From: a virus
IMG/VR virus record: IMGVR_UViG_3300011113_000126
Span: 1-20,959 of that record
DNA length: 20,959 bases
Direction: 5' to 3' (one strand)
Part shown: one piece after another, positions 14,092 through 20,328 of the stretch
Layout of the letters: each line of letters opens with the position of its first letter
Numbering within the stretch: position 1 is the first letter of the stretch
The notes under the pieces: model-generated
What the model saw: the letters and a program-made list of their open reading frames with translations, nothing else
Database searches by the model: none
Told to the model about the DNA's origin: nothing
Made by a program: the position numbers and the translations under genes

Positions 14092-14436
14092 TTACTCCAC
14101 TAGTCCTGGGGTATACCATTCTTGATTTTCTTCATCCCACTTAAATCCTAATTGAAAAGTAGACCCATCTTCAAGTTCAACAAACTGTATTGGATATGGA
14201 AATGGGGCTTCCCATTTATTTTGTTCTGAATTATATATCCAACTATTAAATGGTTTTTGTGGCATAAAATTAATACCGTCATAAGACCCACCAATATATG
14301 CATTTGAATCTGCTATAACAATATTGTCTACATCATTTTCATTTATAAATTGATTAAGTAATTCTTGACTAGGATCATCAAAGATTACTAAATTTACAAC
14401 CTCATTATTTTTTATATATGCGTATTGTTTTTCCAT
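14092..14436 (-). CDS. NNxVVN-type protein with Trp-rich C-terminus, partner of FN3/Gly-rich fibre
   Basis: This 114-aa acidic protein opens MEKQYAYIKNNEVVNLVIFD, paralogous to the 8851-9036 protein. It carries SYDGINFMPQKPFNSWIYN, NKWEAPFPYP and FKWDEENQEWYTPG. The C-terminal pattern of Trp-containing 'W-x-x-PxPYP' and 'FKWDEExxxWY' segments is known from small proteins next to cyanophage fibre genes. An assembly or fibre-capping role is plausible but unproven. It starts 2 bp after the FN3 fibre gene's stop, with no clear ribosome site, so its expression is tied to that fibre gene. Confidence 0.7.
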   Translation of the reverse strand: MEKQYAYIKNNEVVNLVIFDDPSQELLNQFINENDVDNIVIADSNAYIGGSYDGINFMPQKPFNSWIYNSEQNKWEAPFPYPIQFVELEDGSTFQLGFKWDEENQEWYTPGLVE

Positions 14437-14438
14437 AA

Positions 14439-15530
14439 TTAAGCGCTTCTAGTATATACTATTACTCTTCCAGTACTTCCTGCTGAAGTACCAGTCACAT
14501 TTCCTTGACCGCCTCCGCCTCCGCCTATATCTCCAGCGTTAGCACCTACTGCACCTAATGAGCCTCCACTTTCACAGCCTGAATTGTCTGGGTTTACGTA
14601 TAAATTTTGACCGCTTCCAGAACCTCCACGACCTCCACCACCAGCACCACCTACTCCTCCACCTCCTGCAACAGACCAGCCACCACAGTATCCAGTTGCA
14701 CATGGATCACGAAAATTAGATCTATCTCCGTTTCCACCACCGCCGCCTCCACCATACTGAACGGTTGCGACATTTGCTAATACAATGTTTCCTCCAGCAT
14801 TGCCGTTGCCTGCTGCGGATCCACAATCTGCGTTAGGGGCTGTTCCTGTAATTCCTCTAAAAACTGTATTTCTAAAAGGAAAATTTCCTCCTCCAGCACC
14901 GCCGTTGCCTGCACCATTTCCAGAAACTCTTCCATTAGCATTACCAGTTCCATCACTATTTAAAAGTGTTCCAAAAGAACTAGCACCACCAGTTCCACCA
15001 ACAGTAACAGAATAGTTTGTTCCTAAACTTGGATTATTTATTCTTACTCCAGCACCCGACCCACCATTGCCACCTGAAGAAAGTGCTGTAGAGCCACCAC
15101 CATTTCCACCACCAATTGTATAAACAGCATATTCAACAACATTATTTGAAACTGTATAGTTTCCAGATGAGTTAAATGTTGATGCAAGAACCCAAGGTGG
15201 ATTTGGTTTAACTGAAGACGATGCAGTAGATGCTGCAGAAGCGCCAACTGCATTTACTGCAGCAACTGTAAATGTATAATTTGTATCAGATGCAAATGTT
15301 CCAGTAACTCTAATTGTAGAAGATGTGCCACTATATGATAATGAAATTGATGGAGAAGATGTGATTATTAGAGCAGTTATTGGTGCTCCGTTACTTTGTG
15401 CACTCCATGTAATGTCAACTTCTGTATCAGAAACTCTAGATATTGCTGAAATGCTTGGGGTTCCAGGTCTTCCAGCACCCTGAAATCCTAGACCTCTTAC
15501 TCCTGCTGATCTTCCACCAATGATAGGCAT
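14439..15530 (-). CDS. FN3 plus glycine-rich tail fibre/adhesin
   Basis: This 363-aa protein is a probable receptor-binding fibre. Residues ~22-108 are a fibronectin type III domain (PSISAISRVSDTEVDITWSA, NYTFTVAAVNAVGASAAS). Residues ~115-145 are a short beta segment (YTVSNNVVEYAVYTIGGGNG). Residues ~125-350 are glycine-rich, with many GG-x-GG runs and several Cys (ADCGSAAG, CATGYCGGW, SGCESGG). FN3 domains are common carbohydrate or surface-binding spacers in phage virions; the glycine-rich part probably forms the tip. The ribosome site AAGGAG overlaps the end of the upstream gene. A short NNxVVN partner follows directly. Confidence 0.82.
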   Translation of the reverse strand: MPIIGGRSAGVRGLGFQGAGRPGTPSISAISRVSDTEVDITWSAQSNGAPITALIITSSPSISLSYSGTSSTIRVTGTFASDTNYTFTVAAVNAVGASAASTASSSVKPNPPWVLASTFNSSGNYTVSNNVVEYAVYTIGGGNGGGSTALSSGGNGGSGAGVRINNPSLGTNYSVTVGGTGGASSFGTLLNSDGTGNANGRVSGNGAGNGGAGGGNFPFRNTVFRGITGTAPNADCGSAAGNGNAGGNIVLANVATVQYGGGGGGGNGDRSNFRDPCATGYCGGWSVAGGGGVGGAGGGGRGGSGSGQNLYVNPDNSGCESGGSLGAVGANAGDIGGGGGGQGNVTGTSAGSTGRVIVYTRSA

Positions 15531-15539
15531 CTATACTCC

Positions 15540-16772
15540 TTAAGCAAATCTAGTTTGAGATCCAAATGCCGAAAATGCAGCGTTTCCTGTTTTTACAATT
15601 GTGAATGAATAAATATCAACACTACTTGTATTTCCTGATGTTGGTGCAGTAGCATTTTGCCATCTTGTGCTTACACCGCTTGTGGCTCCATCAACTGTAA
15701 GCACTGTTTGATAAAATGGAGTTGTTCCATTTGTTGCAAAGAAAACAGCAGTAATAGAGTCACCAGTTGCAAGAATATTATTAAGAGATGTTGATGAGTT
15801 ACCACGAACATTTAGTGTCCAGTTAGAACTTGAACTGTTTGTATAGTACCAAACTGCAGATGTTAATACATCAAAATTTACAGTACCGCCAGCAGATGCC
15901 GCTGTAACGTTCCAACGCTCTTCTGGTGCAAGTAATACTGGATATGCTTCTGTTATTGTTGTTGATGTACCGCCAGAAATTAATGGAGTGCTGATTGTTG
16001 GGCTTGATGTAAATGTTCCACCAATAAAAGTTCCGCTTGTTACAGATGGATTTTGTAATGTTGGAGCAACTAAAGTTTTGTTTGTAAGTGTCATTGTGTT
16101 GCTGGTTGTAGCAACGAGTGTATCATCAACAGCAACTGAAGGTATTGGACCAGCACCATTTGTAACAGTAATACCAGTACCAGCAGAAACTGCAGTTAGA
16201 TCTCCTGGATCTGACCAAGCAAGTCCGCTTGTAGTACTTGAATCTGCTTTTAGATACTGTCCGTTAGATCCAACTGTTAAAACTACTACAGTATCGTTTG
16301 CACTACCCGCTAGTAAATCTCCCTTTGCTGCAATTATTGCGGAAGGAATAAATGGATTACCAGTTGTAGAAGTAGATGAATCTTTATCTACCCAAATAAT
16401 TCCTGATGTTAAACCTGATGTAGGTGCATTATTATTATAAACTGCAGTAGCACCAATAACAGAACTTGTCATTGATCCATCAAGATCAACCCAAATATAT
16501 CCATCTGGAATTCCTGATGGTGTAAAGTCTCCAGCAACTGGAGCACTTGATGTTGCATCTCCACCTGATGATGGACGTGCTTCTAGCAATGCAATATCGT
16601 CTTCAATTCCTTTTAGCCAGTAAGCGATACCACCAGAACCAATTCCAGCGGTAGTTGCAATAGAAGTATACGCTCCATAGTGATATGCTTTAAACGCATT
16701 CTGGATATCTGCTGAATCTGTTAAGCCTGGGATATTAACACTGTATATCGTGCCAATACTTTCTACTGCCAT
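15540..16772 (-). CDS. Large tail fibre paralogue
   Basis: This 410-aa protein begins SIGTIYSVNIPGLTDSADIQ, with NAFKAYHYG after it, an N-terminal module of many phage fibre proteins and probably the virion attachment. Two 'IWVDxD' segments follow (GYIWVDLDGS, GIIWVDKDSS). The C-terminal ~240 residues carry AVSAGTGITVTNGAG, VATTSNTMTLTNKTLVAP, APEERWNVTAASAGGTVNFD and QTRFA, closely matching the 13223-14062 protein. Between NKTL and APEER it has a different linker. It opens the 16772-14092 unit with a GAGAGGTGAT ribosome site. It is the largest fibre in the right-hand block. Confidence 0.82.
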   Translation of the reverse strand: MAVESIGTIYSVNIPGLTDSADIQNAFKAYHYGAYTSIATTAGIGSGGIAYWLKGIEDDIALLEARPSSGGDATSSAPVAGDFTPSGIPDGYIWVDLDGSMTSSVIGATAVYNNNAPTSGLTSGIIWVDKDSSTSTTGNPFIPSAIIAAKGDLLAGSANDTVVVLTVGSNGQYLKADSSTTSGLAWSDPGDLTAVSAGTGITVTNGAGPIPSVAVDDTLVATTSNTMTLTNKTLVAPTLQNPSVTSGTFIGGTFTSSPTISTPLISGGTSTTITEAYPVLLAPEERWNVTAASAGGTVNFDVLTSAVWYYTNSSSSNWTLNVRGNSSTSLNNILATGDSITAVFFATNGTTPFYQTVLTVDGATSGVSTRWQNATAPTSGNTSSVDIYSFTIVKTGNAAFSAFGSQTRFA

Positions 16773-16789
16773 AGGATCACCTCTCGAAA

Positions 16790-16798
16790 ATTATACCA
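16790..16798 (-). promoter_or_regulatory. Extended -10 promoter of the 16772-14092 unit
   Basis: The minus strand reads TGTGGTATAATTTTCG, identical over 16 bases to the box at 10586-10594. The predicted leader contains GAGAGGTGAT. Confidence 0.6.
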
Positions 16799-16803
16799 CA
16801 TTC

Positions 16804-17370
16804 TTACGATTCGCCTGCTTCGACTATCGTAATAAAAAAGTGGACAACTACTTCTTCGGCCAAATTAGACCAAGCACTACTTACATATTCTACTGCCTCT
16901 AGATCTATTACTAAATCAGATGTTGTAGCGCTTACAAGGGTGATTGCAGAGGCTACTGGACTGTCGTGGGCAACGCTATACTGAATGCTAAAGTTATCGG
17001 CTATAAGGGCTGTTTCTGTGGTTGTGATATCAGCAATAGGAATAATTACTTCTGCAGTACCGCCAGCAAATGTGACAGCATAGTTCTTGCTAAAAATAGT
17101 TGGATTCATTTTTAATACTTCAATCCAAGTATCTCCACCAGGTTGTGCTACATATTGATATAAATATCCATAGTCAGCGCCTGGCGATGTATTTATATAT
17201 AAATCGTTAAGTTCTGGTGTTTGACCAATTTCTATACTGTTTGGATTTCCGACGCCAACAAATACTTGACTACCACGAATTCCCTGTGGACCAATATCTA
17301 CAAGCAATTCAATTGTAGATGGTGGACCTAGAACTGTAATGTCATCATTAGATAATAATACTTCTGGCAT
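16804..17370 (-). CDS. Collagen-like baseplate/fibre attachment protein
   Basis: This 188-aa protein starts MPEVLLSNDDITVLGPPSTI and has a short collagen-like piece (GPQGIRGS), then GVGNPNSIEIGQTPELNDLY and YGYLYQYVAQPGGDTWIEV. Such pieces occur in phage fibre or baseplate attachment proteins. The C-terminal half (KNYAVTFAGGTAEVIIPIAD and beyond) is beta-rich. It overlaps the 17370-17720 gene by TAATG, so they are translationally coupled. It closes the 18222-16804 unit. Its role as a link between baseplate and fibre is inferred from context. Confidence 0.68.
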   Translation of the reverse strand: MPEVLLSNDDITVLGPPSTIELLVDIGPQGIRGSQVFVGVGNPNSIEIGQTPELNDLYINTSPGADYGYLYQYVAQPGGDTWIEVLKMNPTIFSKNYAVTFAGGTAEVIIPIADITTTETALIADNFSIQYSVAHDSPVASAITLVSATTSDLVIDLEAVEYVSSAWSNLAEEVVVHFFITIVEAGES

Positions 17371-17720
17371 TATACGGCACCCGTAACCTGCTCTGTTACA
17401 GATATCGTGCCAGTTAAAAGTGTGTATACAAGAGAAGCACCAGAATCAACCTGTACGTCATAAACATATGTTCCTGGAGCAAGTTGTTCTCCCACACCTG
17501 GCAAAATTGTACATGTAACTAAATTATTTACTGAATCAACTACGGCTTGTGCTTCATACTGAACAACGCTTGTTGCTGCTCCTCGGGCGGTAGCAATAAA
17601 GAAATCCGCATCATAACCATCTAAATCAAAAGCAGAACCATCAGAGTTTTTTGGACGAATGACAAATTGGTTTGTATCGCCACGATAGTAACTAAAATTA
17701 TATGTTGCTGGAAATGCCAT
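17370..17720 (-). CDS. BppU-like N-terminal domain protein, second copy
   Basis: This 116-aa protein has YNFSYYRGDTNQFVIRPKNS, GYDADFFIATARG and a Val/Thr-rich end, giving the 'RGDT' beta-domain pattern seen in 17812-18222 and 6731-7126. It probably forms part of the baseplate or appendage attachment. It overlaps the upstream 31-aa gene and the downstream gene by TAATG, and lies in a tightly coupled set of four. RGD is read as part of the domain's turn, not as an integrin site. Confidence 0.68.
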   Translation of the reverse strand: MAFPATYNFSYYRGDTNQFVIRPKNSDGSAFDLDGYDADFFIATARGAATSVVQYEAQAVVDSVNNLVTCTILPGVGEQLAPGTYVYDVQVDSGASLVYTLLTGTISVTEQVTGAV

Positions 17721-17815
17721 TAACGTGACACCTTATAAATCTTTCCGTCTACTTTAATAACAGGTGGAATATCAGTGCGTGTATCACTGATTTTTACGAC
17801 GGTAGGCAAAGTCAT
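17720..17815 (-). CDS. 31-aa small gene in the baseplate unit
   Basis: This very short open frame encodes MTLPTVVKISDTR, then TDIPPVIKVDGKIYKVSR. Its ATG follows an AGGAGGATC site and overlaps the upstream stop by ATGA. Its own stop overlaps the next start by TAATG. The double overlap, good ribosome site and lack of any other explanation for the 91-bp gap make it a likely real gene. It would be a small basic beta-strand peptide, perhaps a plug or linker of the baseplate proteins on either side. No family is recognised. Confidence 0.65.
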   Translation of the reverse strand: MTLPTVVKISDTRTDIPPVIKVDGKIYKVSR

Positions 17816-18222
17816 AATGATCCTCCTGGAGTAATATCTCCCAATACTCTAATTGTACCAACAATCGGAGTCCAAACTGTATCTTCTCCCGCTAGTTCCA
17901 TTTGAACCTGTAGGTCAAAAGGTAGTTCGGCTACAACGGTTTTATAAGCACTTCCCCAAGATAATGTCATAGAAGCGGGGGCAGTCAAAGTCACCGACCC
18001 AGTAGTAGCAGTCACTAGCAATTCATCTAGGACATCACCAACAGGATCATAAGCGGTAGCCTTATAAGACCAAGTATTAGTATTCCATTTTGTTATTTCA
18101 TCATCATTTAAGAAATCTACCTTTAGCGTAGCGGTGTCGCCACGAACAACATTCCATTGAATATTGGCTGGATTTGCTCCGAATTTATAGGTATCAGAAA
18201 CAACAAAGGATTTTTCAGTCAT
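17812..18222 (-). CDS. BppU-like N-terminal domain protein
   Basis: This 136-aa protein has NIQWNVVRGDTATLKVDFLN, TNTWSYKATAYDPVGDV and a C-terminal FDLQVQMELAGEDTVWTPIV, then GTIRVLGDITP. It is paralogous to the 6731-7126 protein, which ends in a similar VWTLAKGKMIIIDDITADP. It is likely a virion baseplate protein. It starts without a ribosome site 8 nt after a TGGTATAAT box, so a leaderless transcript is predicted. It is the first gene of the right-hand tail block; upstream is a divergent gene and a large inverted repeat. Confidence 0.7.
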   Translation of the reverse strand: MTEKSFVVSDTYKFGANPANIQWNVVRGDTATLKVDFLNDDEITKWNTNTWSYKATAYDPVGDVLDELLVTATTGSVTLTAPASMTLSWGSAYKTVVAELPFDLQVQMELAGEDTVWTPIVGTIRVLGDITPGGSL

Positions 18223-18230
18223 AATGTTTG

Positions 18231-18239
18231 ATTATACCA
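18231..18239 (-). promoter_or_regulatory. Extended -10 promoter of the 18222 unit, predicted leaderless
   Basis: The minus strand reads TGGTATAAT with 8 bases to the ATG, giving a leader of 1-2 nt. Confidence 0.6.
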
Positions 18240-18255
18240 CGAAAATAAGGCTGAA

Positions 18256-18298
18256 CCCGTCAGGGGCAGTGGGGGTGGGTAGAGAGCAACCTGACGGG
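18256..18298. repeat. Inverted repeat with G-rich centre in divergent promoter region
   Basis: Perfect 9-bp arms CCCGTCAGG (18256-18264) and CCTGACGGG (18290-18298) are 25 bp apart. The centre has runs GGGG, GGGGG and GGG on the plus strand. No T-run follows, so it is not a standard terminator. It sits between two divergent transcription units and could be a regulator site or a structured RNA/DNA element. Confidence 0.55.
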
Positions 18299-18386
18299 CC
18301 AGCACGTTTATTCTAACATTATTTAGGACATATCGGACAGGTTTATAACAATTTGGTAAATTTTTTAAAAAAGTTGAGTTTTACTC

Positions 18387-18414
18387 TTGACAAAAAAATT
18401 TTATAGTGTATACT
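18387..18414 (+). promoter_or_regulatory. Promoter of the plus-strand 18453 gene
   Basis: TTGACA (18387-18392) is followed after 16 bp by TATACT (18409-18414). The predicted +1 is about 18421, leaving a ~32-nt leader with AAGGGG before the TTG start. Confidence 0.75.
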
Positions 18415-18452
18415 TAAATATTAAGAGGGTAGATAGTTATAAGGGGAATGGG

Positions 18453-19202
18453 TTGAAGTCTATAAAGTATAAAGACATAACATTCTACCCTAGTAATGAA
18501 TTTTCTGCAAATAATATAATACCACCAAGTCCATCTTCTTCATCAATTCCTTTATGGTTTAAAAAAACTCCTAAATATTCGGAATCTAATAGTTTTTTAT
18601 TTAAAAATGGAGAGTCTAATTTAACAGCAAAATCTTGTATGCCATTGATTGATGGTTTTGCTTCTGGATACCTATTTTTGACTCCGTTTGATATACAAGT
18701 AAATCGTGATATAGATGGCAATGCTATTTTTGAGTATGCTTTTCCTATACCGTCATTTATGACTCAATTTGTAAATTATAGACATGAGTTTGGGCAACCA
18801 CAAAATCAATGTCCCTGGGATTATGAAAACTTTCAGGGTTATGATAAATTAGAATTTAATTGGATGCCATATTGGGGTGTAGAAACTCCAAAAGGATATA
18901 GTTGTCTTTTTACCCATCCTATTAATAGACTTGATTTGCCATTTTATACCCTTGGTGGTGTTTTAGATACCGATGGTTGGGGTGCTGCTGGAAATCAGCC
19001 ATTTTTGCTTAAAAAGGATTGGTCTGGAACAATACCGTTTGGTACTCCATTTTTACAAGTAATACCTTTTAAAAGAGATAATTGGAAATCTATTATAAAT
19101 AAAGAAATGATAAATAAACAAACCGAAAAAATGCTAATGCGTGGAAGATTTTTACGAGATTATTATAAAAAACATCTGTGGGAATCAAAAACCTATAGGT
19201 AA
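18453..19202 (+). CDS. Conserved phage protein of unknown function, copy B (DUF6065-like?)
   Basis: This 249-aa protein has the same ordered blocks as the 10600-11310 protein: LTAKSCMPLIDGFASGYL, RHEFGQP, VETPKGYSCLF, LDTDGWGAAGNQPFLLKK and IPFGTPFLQVIPFKRD. It is on the opposite strand and more AT-rich in codon use. Start TTG 18453 has AAGGGG 7 nt upstream and gives MKSIKYKDI, matching MTQIIKFTD of the paralogue. A TTG at 18387 is excluded because it is the -35 hexamer. It ends exactly where the convergent holin-like gene ends, with no gap. Function unknown; a surface or baseplate role is a guess. Confidence 0.72.
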   Translation: MKSIKYKDITFYPSNEFSANNIIPPSPSSSSIPLWFKKTPKYSESNSFLFKNGESNLTAKSCMPLIDGFASGYLFLTPFDIQVNRDIDGNAIFEYAFPIPSFMTQFVNYRHEFGQPQNQCPWDYENFQGYDKLEFNWMPYWGVETPKGYSCLFTHPINRLDLPFYTLGGVLDTDGWGAAGNQPFLLKKDWSGTIPFGTPFLQVIPFKRDNWKSIINKEMINKQTEKMLMRGRFLRDYYKKHLWESKTYR

Positions 19203-19430
19203 TTATTTACTTGCGTGATCTTCAAGGTGAATCAACATAGCGTCGTATAGTTTATCTACTTTTGATTCAAGCCGAGTTACTTGATCTTTCATGCTAGATC
19301 CACTATTTGGCTTTAGTTCAACCATTATTTCTTCAACATATTTTTTCAAGATCCACCTCAAAACTAGTCCCACGGAGCCGACGATTCCAATTATCGTTGC
19401 AACCAATCCAGCCCATTCTTGTGGTGACAT
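19203..19430 (-). CDS. Holin-like small membrane protein
   Basis: This 75-aa protein has one predicted membrane span (residues ~8-27, LVATIIGIVGSVGLVLRWIL), a basic KK after it and a C-terminal coiled-coil segment (QVTRLESKVDKLYDAMLIHL). This arrangement fits many small phage holins, which open the membrane for lysins. There is no second span, so it is not a class I or II holin with certainty. It could also be a membrane anchor or antiholin. The start has no ribosome site and lies 9 nt after an extended -10 box, so a leaderless mRNA is expected. The lysozyme-like gene is 10 kb away. Confidence 0.6.
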   Translation of the reverse strand: MSPQEWAGLVATIIGIVGSVGLVLRWILKKYVEEIMVELKPNSGSSMKDQVTRLESKVDKLYDAMLIHLEDHASK

Positions 19431-19439
19431 AATGAAGAA

Positions 19440-19448
19440 ATTATATCA
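19440..19448 (-). promoter_or_regulatory. Extended -10 promoter of the holin-like gene, predicted leaderless
   Basis: The minus strand reads TGATATAAT, the same 9 bases as at 6515-6523, with 9 bases to the ATG. Confidence 0.6.
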
Positions 19449-19534
19449 CGTATTTTCGGCGGGACGCAAAAAGAATAACAAACCATCAATGACTAACACG
19501 AATCAAAGATACGAATAGCGTCAAGAGCCTGGTT

Positions 19535-19564
19535 TTGCATTCTATACGGCCAATAGGATATAAT
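19535..19564 (+). promoter_or_regulatory. Promoter of the zinc-ribbon gene
   Basis: TTGCAT (19535-19540) is followed after 18 bp by TATAAT (19559-19564). The predicted +1 is about 19571, at the AAAGGAGAGG ribosome site. Confidence 0.7.
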
Positions 19565-19586
19565 GGAGTTAAAGGAGAGGTTTGAT

Positions 19587-19787
19587 ATGTCTGATGATGT
19601 AAAGCCATGGGATTTGTTAAATCCAAATCAGCCAAGAAGTGGTGAAGAACTTGCTAACTACCGCCTTCAAATTTGTAAGGCTTGTGAGTTTTTCAAACCA
19701 AGGACTCAAAGATGTGGTAAGTGTGGATGTTTTATGAAGTTAAAGACAGCATTAGAGAATGCTAAGTGTCCGATTGGGAAGTGGTAG
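19587..19787 (+). CDS. Small zinc-ribbon phage protein (DUF6171-like)
   Basis: This 66-aa protein has the pattern ICKACEFFKPRTQRCGKCGC, then FMKLKTALENAKCPIGKW, with Cys pairs at CKAC and CGKC plus later Cys. This matches small zinc-binding proteins known in cyanophages and other phages (DUF6171 type, by memory). Function is unknown; a nucleic-acid or protein-binding adaptor is plausible. Start ATG 19587 has AAAGGAGAGG at 19570-19579; an earlier ATG at 19563 overlaps the -10 box and is rejected. T-rich runs follow the gene at 19792-19815 without a clear stem, so its terminator is uncertain. Confidence 0.75.
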   Translation: MSDDVKPWDLLNPNQPRSGEELANYRLQICKACEFFKPRTQRCGKCGCFMKLKTALENAKCPIGKW

Positions 19788-19827
19788 GGGTTTTTTGTAT
19801 ACCGTGGTTTTTTAATACCCCCGCAAA

Positions 19828-19923
19828 TTATTCTTTATAGATTATAGATTTTATCCAATGCCAAACAATAACTAATGTTATAAAACCAAGAGTGGCTCCC
19901 AAACCATAAAACCAGAAATACAT
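19828..19923 (-). CDS. 31-aa single-span membrane peptide
   Basis: This very short open frame encodes MYFWFYGLGATLGFITLVIV, then WHWIKSIIYKE. Residues ~4-24 would form one membrane helix, ending in Trp and basic residues. The start has an AGGA site about 4 nt upstream. It lies 26 bp after the 40-aa membrane gene, in the same direction, and nothing else explains the gap. No family is recognised. Confidence 0.55.
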   Translation of the reverse strand: MYFWFYGLGATLGFITLVIVWHWIKSIIYKE

Positions 19924-19949
19924 TATCCTGGCAAATAGATCTATTTTGA

Positions 19950-20072
19950 TTACCTCATATTCTCTAGAGAAGTAATTCTATCCTTTATGCTTCTTAGCAT
20001 TATTCTTACTAATACATAATCACAGGCTAATCCTAGAAATAAACCAAATAAAAACCATAGCAATGAATTCAT
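19950..20072 (-). CDS. 40-aa single-span membrane peptide
   Basis: This short open frame encodes MNSLLWFLFGLFLGLACDYV, then LVRIMLRSIKDRITSLENMR. Residues ~3-25 would span the membrane, followed by a basic amphipathic end. The start overlaps the 78-aa gene's stop by ATGA and has GGTGGAG upstream. Hydrophobic composition, overlap and ribosome site support a real gene. It could be a small membrane regulator or lysis-related peptide; no family is recognised. Confidence 0.62.
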   Translation of the reverse strand: MNSLLWFLFGLFLGLACDYVLVRIMLRSIKDRITSLENMR

Positions 20073-20305
20073 ATACTCCACCATCCTCTTATAGTACCGC
20101 CCTCTACTGGGCATTTGTATTCGTTAGGTTTGTCTGATTCGTAGTATTGTTTGAATAATTTTGATTCCCGCTCCAAATTTGGCTCACAGGTTAATTGCCC
20201 ACAGTGAGGGCAAACCTTAGATCCGACATATTCGTATACGTGGATACAGGGAGTGGGGTTTGGCATGTATTTATTATACCCTGGAAAATCTGAATATTTT
20301 TTCAT
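20069..20305 (-). CDS. 78-aa Cys-containing phage protein ending GWWSI
   Basis: This protein has a likely zinc site (CIHVYEYVGSKVCPHCGQLT) and a C-terminal GTIRGWWSI. Small phage proteins with a CPxCG knuckle and a WWSI tail are familiar from actinophages, but I know no function for them. The start has no ribosome site. The upstream region contains a duplication of the first codons (see the direct repeat at 20284). It overlaps the 40-aa membrane gene by ATGA. Confidence 0.65.
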   Translation of the reverse strand: MKKYSDFPGYNKYMPNPTPCIHVYEYVGSKVCPHCGQLTCEPNLERESKLFKQYYESDKPNEYKCPVEGGTIRGWWSI

Positions 20306-20328
20306 TTTGAGAAAATCTGAATATTTTT
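20284..20328. repeat. 18-bp direct repeat spanning a start codon
   Basis: GAAAATCTGAATATTTTT occurs at 20284-20301 and 20311-20328, 27 bp apart. One copy encodes the first residues of the 78-aa gene (KYSDF) and the other lies in its 5' region in the same reading frame. Confidence 0.9.

Noticed and set aside
14451-14456. Promoter for the 14436 gene
   Set aside because: A TATACT lies at the end of the FN3 fibre gene, but it lacks the TG extension and a -35, and the genes are 2 bp apart and probably co-transcribed.
2333-16440. Long plus-strand frames opposite the fibre genes (e.g. 2333-2686, 4886-5368, 15988-16440)
   Set aside because: They mirror Thr/Val/Ala codons of the real genes, lack ribosome sites and have no domain pattern, so they are antisense shadows.
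6731-18222. RGD motifs as integrin-type adhesion signals
   Set aside because: The RGD lies at the same structural turn in three BppU-like paralogues and is part of the domain, with no reason to expect a eukaryotic receptor.
18387-18452. Longer start of the plus-strand conserved protein at TTG 18387
   Set aside because: This TTG is the -35 hexamer; TTG 18453 has a ribosome site and aligns with the paralogue's start.
19788-19827. Intrinsic terminator between the zinc-ribbon gene and the 31-aa gene
   Set aside because: T-runs and GGGG/CCCC stretches are present but do not form a convincing continuous stem.
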